64,000 nt of DNA from Megascapheus bottae. Taxonomy: Eukaryota > Chordata > Mammalia > Rodentia > Geomyidae. Each line of letters begins with the position of its first letter. Position 1 is the stretch's first letter. Shown piece after piece: positions 10,729-64,000 of this stretch. The translations under genes and the position numbers were made by a program. A model generated the notes under the pieces. That model was given only the letters and a program-made list of their open reading frames with translations. It made no database searches and had not been told where the DNA came from. Location: assembly GCA_024803745.1 (NCBI GenBank), contig JANJXV010000025.1, positions 17,920,610 to 17,984,609 on the forward strand, read 5' to 3'.

Positions 10729-11641
10729 GACATTTATATTAAAAAAGCTGTGGTAAAACATTTTATGAGGACTTTCACTGGTTGTTTTTACTTATGCTAG
10801 TATCAAGTTAAGTTATACATTAGAAATAAAAGTTTTACATTCCTGGCTTCAAAGCACAAGGAACTTAGGTTCTATCTGCAGATTACAATGGCAAATATAG
10901 CTCTATTCACAAACGTGAGGAATAATTCACTAAGCAGGGAAGAGGTGAAGATTTTGGTGTTTAGAGCTATGCTATTCAAGGAACTCCATCTTCTCAGGTA
11001 ATCTGGTTTATTTAACCAGTTGCCTCACTAGTTCAAGCTTATTTGTGGAAGTAATTCTTATTAAAGTTCAATAAAACTGTGATTCCAGTGGTATTTTCTT
11101 TTGCAAACATGGTTGTGCTTATCCCTATTTTGGGGTCACTTGGTCAGAGGACTCAAAAGAAGAGTGACCAGGGGTATGATACTATGTCTTCATTCTACAA
11201 TCTTAATCATTCTTATTCTGGATGCTGCTACTCTGTAGGGCCCCCATCTACCATGGCCTGAGAATAGTCGAGAACAATGCCTGTAAATGATTTAGTACCA
11301 AAAATGTGAGCATGCGTCTGCTGTGGGCAGGCAATTCCAACTGGTTTTACAGACATCATTTCCTCACCAACAGGCCACGGCCTGACATGCCCATGAGACT
11401 GAAGGAGGAATGGAGTAGTGAAGTACTGGTACTGATTAAAATGCTAAAGAGTGACTTAATGTTCACAAAACACCTTTCCCCAGTCAGTGTGCTCCAAAGT
11501 AATGTTTTAAAAACCATACTACTATATCTGGAAAGGAAATCATTAAATACAAAAGGATGGAGGCATTCAAAGGAACAGGAATAGTGGAAGACAATTTCAA
11601 AAGTCTGTTGCCATTTAAGAACAACAGTACATGTATACAGA

Positions 11642-11880
11642 CTTTTTTTTTTTTTTGGTCAGTTGTAGGGCTTGAACTCAGAGCCTGGGCACTGTCCCCG
11701 AGCTCTCTCTTTTTTTTTTTTTTTTTTGCTTGACTAGTGCTACTTTGAGCCACAGCTTCATTCCAATTTTTGAGTGGTTAATGGAGATAAAGAGTCTCAT
11801 AGGTTGGCTTCCAACTGTGATCCTCAGATCTCAACTTTCTAAGTAGTTAGGATTACAGGTGGGAGGCACTGGCTCCCAGC
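11642..11880 (-). repeat. B-type SINE with internal T expansion
   Basis: Reversed M2 carries a second T run (11709-11727) where gctcttttgctcaagg is expected; reversed B1 follows. Confidence 0.88.
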
Positions 11881-11907
11881 TCTACACAGACTTTTGAGAT
11901 CAGATAA

Positions 11908-12110
11908 TTTTTTTTTTTTTTTTTTGCCAGTCCTGGGCTTGAGCTCAGGGCCTGAGCACTGTCCTTGGACTTTCTCAAGGCTAGAGCTCTACCACTTGAG
12001 CCTCAGCACCACTTCCAGCTTTTTTCTATGTATGTGGTACCGAGGAATCGAACCCGGGTCTTCATGCATGCTAGGCAAGCACTTTAACCACTAGGCCAAA
12101 CTCCCGGCCC
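11908..12110 (-). repeat. A-type SINE, young, with perfect target duplication
   Basis: Intact reversed A-type with the A-box variant (reads actttaaccactaggcc). Direct repeat gagatcagataattttt, 17 bp, at 11896-11912 and 12111-12127. Confidence 0.95.
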
Positions 12111-12229
12111 GAGATCAGATAATTTTTATGCTGACTCATATATAGCTTCTATATAAACAAAAATAATGCAACCAGCAAATGTGTTTTCCTTGAGGTCACA
12201 GGAGGAAAGTAGCATATAAGGATATCAAG

Positions 12230-12434
12230 TACTGGGCCATCATGTGGCTTAGTGGTAGAGTGCTTGTCTAGCATGCATGAAACCCTGTGTTCCATCTTTT
12301 GGTACCACACATATAGAAAAAGCTGAAAGTGGTGCTGTGGCTCAAATGGTAGGGTACTAGTCTTAAGGAAGTCCAAGGATAGTGCGTAGGACCTGAGTTC
12401 AAACACCAGGATTGGCACACACACAAAAAAAAAA
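12230..12434 (+). repeat. A-type SINE
   Basis: atgtggcttagtggtagagt through aacaccaggattggcacac, A-rich tail. Confidence 0.88.
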
Positions 12435-12780
12435 GTTATCAAGGACGTAGGATGTTAAGGTAATGTGGCTATTAGATTTTGATTCCGAAGCACAGATTAG
12501 TGTTGCACCCTGATAGAAAGCACAGAACATGCTACCTGCGATTCTAAGGCCAAACACTCAAAGAGGCTGTTCTTTCTCTTCTTGCTATGACCTAAAGTGA
12601 CTAATGACAACTCTGAAGTTTTAGTAGAGGATGTAAAAATAAAACTGAACCGCTGCACATCAACGAAGATTTTTCTGCACATTACAAAGTATTTAAAATA
12701 CAACACAATGTGTAGAACGGGCTGACATTTGTTGCATTGAAGTATAGCAGTAATTTTCAGCATCAGGTAAAAAATAAGTT

Positions 12781-12786
12781 TTTATT
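12781..12786 (-). promoter_or_regulatory. Candidate distal poly(A) signal AATAAA for DENND4A
   Basis: Reads TTTATT on +, so AATAAAAACTT on the coding strand. It is the last hexamer before the non-UTR-like sequence toward 12.4 kb. Confidence 0.5.
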
Positions 12787-12919
12787 GCCTAAAATGTTGA
12801 ATCAACATTTTCCAGGGCCATTTCTCTATATACAAAAATGAGGCGACACATTAGAAACCTTGACAATAAAATAAGATGATAGTTTTAAGGTTTTTAAAGG
12901 AAAGGAGTCCAGAAAAGCC

Positions 12920-12934
12920 GGGGGGGGGGGGGGG
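12920..12934 (-). repeat. C15 run in DENND4A 3' UTR (G15 on +)
   Basis: Fifteen consecutive G on the + strand, about 140 bases before the distal poly(A) signal in transcript order; the transcript carries poly(C). Confidence 0.95.
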
Positions 12935-13934
12935 AGAAAAGACACAATCAGAAGATGAATAGCTGCATAATTCTCTACCTGCCAACAGGAAGAAAAAGTT
13001 AAATACCTGAAATATGAAATAACATCAAATGTGTAACATTCAGACATAATGACAAAAGTAGTAACATTACACTAGCATACAGAATGATTTATTTTCAACA
13101 ATTTAAACAGAAGCAAACTAAGAGAGTAAGAGAGATTACATAGTCAAGAGAGAAAAATCTTTTTTTTAAAAAAAGTTTGAATGCAAGTTTTAAAGGGTGA
13201 TCCCTAGTTTAATTTTCTTTGGAGCACGGTTTGCTACTTTGTATTCAGGTTTTATGTTTGAAAAGATTTTGTGCAGTAATATTCTTTGGGGCATAAAAGC
13301 AAAGGAAGGACAACTTTTTTCAAAAGTGAAATTAAACTCAGGACCTGTTGAAATAAAAATGATACTAATGTTTCCAAGTGTGTTTGAACCATAAAGGATG
13401 AACTCTGCCTCACTCATTTGGGTCAGATCATCATAAATGATGATCCTTACATTTTGCTTGTATAACAGAAAAGTGCAATTTTTAAAAAATGAGAATCAGA
13501 AGCAGATCCTCCAGGACTGTGGAGGGCTGTTTACTACCAAGACCAGAAGTCTCGCCTATCGAAAGTGTCCATCAATTTTCAAATAATTTAGGGAACATAG
13601 GACTCCATTAGGATGTGGATAAGCAGAGAGCCCAGGGAGCAGCGGTATTTACAAAGGGGAGGAAGGTTGATGTGCTTAGCACCAGGTTTTTCAAGTAAGC
13701 ATGTTCAGCTTCAAAGGAATTGAAGTTTCACGTATTTTTACACTGTTTCTAACTATTCATCAAAGTAGAGCTGTGAGCTGGTTCAGCTTGGTGCTGTTCA
13801 TTTGTTTTTCTGGAGCTGTCTTCCATGACATCCTCTGCCACCTTATGAGGAAGTCTTCACCCAAAGCCAGCAATGCTCCTCAACTTCCCAGCCTTCAGAA
13901 CCATGAGCCAAATATCATCTTTCATCTTTGCATT

Positions 13935-14173
13935 GTGTGTGTGTGCACCAGCTTGAACTCAGAGTCTCAGGCTAATGCTTATTTATTTATTTATTCATTT
14001 ATTTTGCTCAAGGCTGGCTGGCACTCTACCATTCGAGTCCTAAATCTACTCTCTGGCCTTTTGCTGGTCAATTGGAGGTAAGAGTCTGCTTAGCTGGCTT
14101 TTATCAAAACCTTCAGATCTCTATCCACTTTTGAGCAGACAGGATTACAGGCATGAACCATTGGTGACTGGCT
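13935..14173 (-). repeat. B-type SINE inside the DENND4A 3' UTR
   Basis: Reversed M2 with a (TTTA)n expansion at 13980-14003, then reversed B1 ending gcatgaaccattggtgactg. It is in the same orientation as the transcript. Confidence 0.8.
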
Positions 14174-14990
14174 AAAATTTTTTAAAATAATGGTTTCTGT
14201 GGCTGAACTAATTCTGAGTTGGGACTTCAAGACATTTCTAGTTCACGTGTTGTGTACTACATTGGTTTTACATACCTAATTTGGAACTATTCAGTTCTTT
14301 TTTTTTTCTTTATAATAGCTAGAGACTTCCTTCATTAATGATCCATGAATGCACACATATGTTTATTTAAACATGTATAATAATTCTAAAGGCCAAAGAA
14401 TGCTTTTTCGTATAAGAAATTACTCAAAGAAAGTGTTATTAGAAACAACAGAATTAAAAATATATCTTCAAAGTCAATTAAATATCTATGGTATTTAAAC
14501 AATTTATTATTTGATTTACGGATATTTCTGCATTTTTAGATTTCATAAACTTCAGATTCTGAAGCTTGTTGAAAAAGCTAAGTTCCTCAATATGGGGAAT
14601 TCTATGTGGCTATATTTTTAGACGATTACTATTTGTTTACTTTCAAAAATACTCTGAATATTTATATATAGTATTAACAGAATATTATCAGTAAATCATA
14701 TTTCAGATAAATGTTTTATAGGACAATTTGCATCAAACCCAGTATTTTAGGTATTAAAATAAGGATGAAATTTGAGATAAACTGTCTTATCATATTTCCC
14801 AAAGTAGGTTTTCAGGTACCACATTACAATTGAAATTGATATTTGGATTGTGAGCTATTTCCTCTGTCTACTGTATATGTCCACAAGCAATAGTGGAGAG
14901 TCTGGACTCAGCATAGTGAACCTGTCTTGCTCTCCTTGCACAAGGCTTGCTGAGCCTCTGGGCAGTGCATACTGACTGCTGTGACACGCT

Positions 14991-15170
14991 CACCACTGTC
15001 AGACTTAGGCCTAACATTGTCAGCCCCTGAGGGCTAACATTGTCACCACTGTCAGACTTAGGCCTAACATTGTCAGCCCCTGAGGGCTAACATTGTCACC
15101 ACTGTCAGACTTAGGCCTAACATTGTCAGCCCCTGAGGGCTAACATTGTCACCACTGTCAGACTTAGGGC
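14991..15170. repeat. 53-bp minisatellite, 3 full units plus a partial
   Basis: Units start with caccactgtcagacttaggc at 14991, 15044, 15097 and 15150. Three units are identical over 53 bases. Each holds the 11-mer taacattgtca twice, pointing to an older internal duplication. The fourth unit decays after about 20 bases into taacactgac variants. Confidence 0.95.
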
Positions 15171-15776
15171 TAACACTGACACTAGCACTGACAATTTAAA
15201 TTTACTCTCCCAAGTAATAAAAAAAATAGATCCGTAGACTTACATAGAAACCTGCAGCTGTACTAATTACTTCAAATAGCAGCAGACGAAATAAACCCTT
15301 GCTTTGAAAGTTTAAATTCATTTTAAGTTTGCTATATTAAATTTTAAAATTAAAAAAATATCAACTTACTATAAACAATTTAAAATATGTATAATACAAC
15401 TTCCTGGTCAAAACATTGGAATTAATCTATGAAAACAGGAGATACTTTGATCTCCCATCTCTGTTTAAGTTTCACACATGATTTTTCCATTCGTCTCTTC
15501 CCAAAGAAACCATAAAAAAAGTTGTCTCATTTTATGGCAACCAATTTAGGGATTTCCTCATCACAAAAATACAAGGAGTTAAAGGTAAAAGAATAAAGAA
15601 GGGGAAACAAAGTGTCTCTCCCTGTTTGTCATGATTCTCTTCTGAAAGCATTCTATACATAAGCCTCTGAACTTTCCAAACCATTTACAAATGCATTCGC
15701 AAGAAGCTAAGAAAAAAAAAAGTTTAGAGTCTAAAAGTGTTATTTTGTACAATGACTATACAATACACAGTGAACC

Positions 15777-15778
<2 letters not shown>

Positions 15779-15830
<52 letters not shown>
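15779..15830 (-). repeat. (CA)26 on +, (TG)26 directly after the DENND4A stop
   Basis: 52 uninterrupted bases. The coding strand reads TAG, A, then TGTG... so the repeat begins at the second base of the 3' UTR. Confidence 0.97.
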
Positions 15831-61822
<45,992 letters not shown>

Positions 61823-62172
61823 TTAAACAAAGATACATAATTTAGAAAATAAAGATCAAGACATCTTCATTATATTGGGGATGTGGTTCATGATAGAACA
61901 TGCAAGACCTGGAGTTCAATCCCTTCTACTGCAAAAACAAAAATTAAACACCATTTATTATCTAAAATAAGGGGGATAAGGACAAGTTTATTATTAGACT
62001 CTGACTTATATTACCTATTTTAACTTAAAATGGGATTGTTGAGCTTAGGAAAAGAAAACATCAGACATTTTGAAAACAACATAGTTTATGAAGGTTCAAA
62101 TCATTTTTTCTTCTACTAAATTCAATATGGAAAGTGAAAAGTCATGTGCCTCCTTTTGCTCCATTTGTTCTT

Positions 62173-62392
62173 TTTTTTTTTTTTTTTTTTTTTGCTAGTC
62201 GTGGGGCTTGAACTTAGGGCCTGAGCATTGTCCTTGGGCTTTTCTCAAGGCTAGCACTCTGTTACTTGAGCCACAGCACCACTTCCAGCTTTTTCCAAGT
62301 ATGTGGTAACAAGGAATAGAACCCGGGTCTTCGTGCATGCTAGACAAGCACTTTACCACTAGGCCAAACTGCCGGCCCCTCCCCATTTGTTC
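62173..62392 (-). repeat. A-type SINE with target duplication
   Basis: Poly-T, intact reversed copy. Duplication ccatttgttctt at 62161-62172 and 62393-62404. Confidence 0.94.
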
Positions 62393-62404
62393 TTATTGCT
62401 GTTT

Positions 62405-62515
62405 TTCAGATAGGACATTAACATGTAGCCCAGGCTTGCTCTGAACTCATGATCCTCCTGCCTCAGCCTCTAGAGTGTTGAGATTACACACATTCATCAT
62501 CACACTTATCTGCTA
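62405..62515 (-). repeat. Free B1 element
   Basis: gtagcccaggcttgctctga ... cctcagcctctagagtgttg, no M2. Confidence 0.8.
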
Positions 62516-62972
62516 AGTTTCATATAAAAGACGTGCCTTATAGAGAATATCCAAACAAATAATTCAATTAAATGAGGTGCTTTGGCTGAAAATAAATTCT
62601 TTAATAGAAGTTGTTTTTCAATTTATTTTTAAGCATTGCATAATATACTGCATTCTTCATTATAAATTGCATAATCTTCTAGCGGGAATAGTTAATGAGT
62701 CATTTTTTCATCTCTCAGGAAAATGCTTCCTTAACCAATATTCTCCAGGTGCTTGGACACATAGTGACAAATAACTCTAGAGATATCCCTATCCCTTTCC
62801 ATCAAATTCCCTGATGTGAAAAATAACAGGCAATCTCTTTTTCTTGCCCTTGCCAGTAAAGTTGCACATGTATGCAGTGGCTAACCAGACCAGAGTTGAA
62901 CAAGTCCTGGAGAATTGTAAACCACATCTCAGTACATTTACCTAGACCAAAACTCTTATCTTTAAGTTTCTT

Positions 62973-63173
62973 TTTTTTTTTTTTTTCCCTCCAGTCCTGG
63001 GCTTGAGCTCAGGGCCTGAGCACTGACCTTGGACTTTCTCAAGGCTAGGGCTCTACTACTTGAGCCTCAGCATCACTTCCAGCTTTTTTCTATGTATGTG
63101 TTACTGAGGAATTGAACCCAGGTCTTCCTGCATGCTAGGCAAGCACTCTACCCCTAGGCCAAACTCCCAGCCC
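62973..63173 (-). repeat. A-type SINE with target duplication
   Basis: Reversed copy ending gccaaactcccagccc. Duplication tctttaagtttctt at 62959-62972 and 63174-63187. Confidence 0.95.
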
Positions 63174-63353
63174 TCTTTAAGTTTCTTGAAGGCAACTAGA
63201 CTTCAGTTTGCTTCCCAATAAGGTCCTAATGGAATGTTTTTGAACATGGTATACTTTGCATTGTAATTATCAGAAAAACTATGACCTACAGGCCCACTTT
63301 CTTTTTTTCCACTTTCTTTAAGAGAAATACACATATTTAAATTTGGATTTATG

Positions 63354-63547
63354 GGGGCCGGGAGTTTGGCCTAGTGGTAGATTGCTTGCCTAACATGCAT
63401 GGATACCGAGGTTCGATTCATCAGTACCACATGCATAGAAAGAGCCAGAAGTGGCACTGTGGTTCGAGTGGTAGAGCTCTAGCCTTGAGAAAGCCCAAGA
63501 ACAGTGCTTGCGGGCAGAGCTGAAGCCCAGGACTGACAAAAAAAAAA
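63354..63547 (+). repeat. A-type SINE with target duplication
   Basis: gggggccgggagtttggcct start; duplication tggatttatg at 63344-63353 and 63548-63557. Confidence 0.92.
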
Positions 63548-64000
63548 TGGATTTATGAACAGCTATTTCTTACTATTATCTTACTATTGTAATGATAATA
63601 ACAATAAGAAATCAAGTGTTATAACATGATAAGACACAAATACAAAACAAACTAATAATCAAAACAATTAGATGATCTATATGGTAACAAAATACTGGAA
63701 TGACTAGGCAAATGAACTAGCAATCCAAACAGCATTTTGCCTCTATAGTGCTAAATGACTGGTTTCACTGGGTTAATTCTTTTAAGCTAAAGGAAAGCTA
63801 ATAATAAAAATTCTTTAGTAACAAAAGCATATGCCCACAAAAAAACTTGTGTATGTTTATAGCAACATAATTCACAGAACACAAAATGTGGAAACTTTCC
63901 AAATGATTAATAGCTAAATAAAATATGATGTAGCCATACAGTGAAACATTAGTTGGCAACAAGGGATAAAGTAATAGTACATGCTTTAACACAGATGAAC

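Larger units (their letters stand above)
9081..12759. other. Intergenic region between convergent SLC24A1 and DENND4A
   Basis: No exon-like or conserved coding segment was found. Its contents are SINEs listed separately plus unassigned AT-rich sequence (9280-9845, 10730-11640 and 12435-12759). A possible distal poly(A) site for SLC24A1 lies at about 11059-11075. Confidence 0.6.
12760..15831 (-). other. DENND4A: DENND4A 3' UTR
   Basis: Runs from the base after TAG (15832-15834) to a likely cleavage site near 12760-12770. About 3.1 kb, AT-rich, with a single SINE (13935-14173), in contrast to the SINE-packed flanks, as expected for an exon. Notable contents are (UG)26 one base after the stop, a 53-bp minisatellite (14991-15170) and a C15 run (12920-12934). 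A second hexamer (TTTATT on +, 13088-13093) could give a shorter 3' end. Confidence 0.7.

Noticed and set aside
12826..13047. Small - strand frame with poly-Pro near the C15 run
   Set aside because: Pro codons come from the homopolymer within the DENND4A 3' UTR; no coding support.
14991..15170. CRISPR-like array from regularly spaced repeats
   Set aside because: The 53-bp units are contiguous without unique spacers, in a mammalian 3' UTR.

Overview
This is a mammalian, very probably rodent, nuclear window. It holds the 3' half of one gene on the + strand (SLC24A1, rod Na+/Ca2+,K+ exchanger, from the window edge to about 9 kb) and most of another on the - strand (DENND4A, a DENN-domain Rab exchange factor, from about 12.8 kb to 61.8 kb and running off the right edge). 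They are convergent, tail to tail, with about 3.7 kb between their likely poly(A) sites. I recall the same order and orientation on human 15q22. No operons, tRNA genes, CRISPR arrays or prokaryotic features are present.

SLC24A1 part (1-9080): five coding exons (1-96, 2979-3908, 4860-4949, 6404-6570, 8724-8973) join in frame to give the last ~510 residues. These are the glutamate-rich cytosolic loop, which carries an eight-copy 10-residue tandem repeat, and the whole C-terminal membrane half with the alpha-2 ion-binding repeat. DENND4A part: 24 coding exons on the - strand with matching phases give about 1,547 residues, from the end of the DENN core through a pentatricopeptide-like region, a 1.1-kb disordered exon, a Cys-rich zinc-ribbon-like exon and the conserved C terminus. 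A ~3.1-kb 3' UTR follows. That UTR holds a (UG)26 run one base after the stop codon, a 53-bp minisatellite and a C15 run. One 219-nt exon (35774-35992) preserves frame and is probably a cassette.

The rest is dense short interspersed elements of two composite kinds. I call them A-type and B-type. A-type (~190 bp) is a tRNA-like monomer M1 (A-box region cctagtggtagagtgcttgc, B-box region gggttcgattcc), then a second tRNA-like monomer M2 (gctcaagtggtagag...gagttcaagcccc), then an A-rich tail. B-type (~240 bp) is a B1/7SL-like left part (ggctcatgcctgtaatcctagctactcagg...) fused to the same M2 and a tail. Free M1, M2 and B1 monomers also occur. This repertoire resembles what I know from Castorimorpha, especially heteromyid rodents (kangaroo rats, pocket mice); that assignment is an inference. 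L1 3' ends, one LTR-like sequence and several microsatellites complete the repeats.

I see no new enzymatic or defence system here. The items most worth checking are the coding minisatellite in SLC24A1, the three simple or tandem repeats in the DENND4A 3' UTR, the DENND4A cassette exon next to an antisense LTR-like sequence, and the modular SINE families with a one-base A-box variant. Exon boundaries rest on splice consensus, phase agreement and remembered family sequence, not on transcripts.
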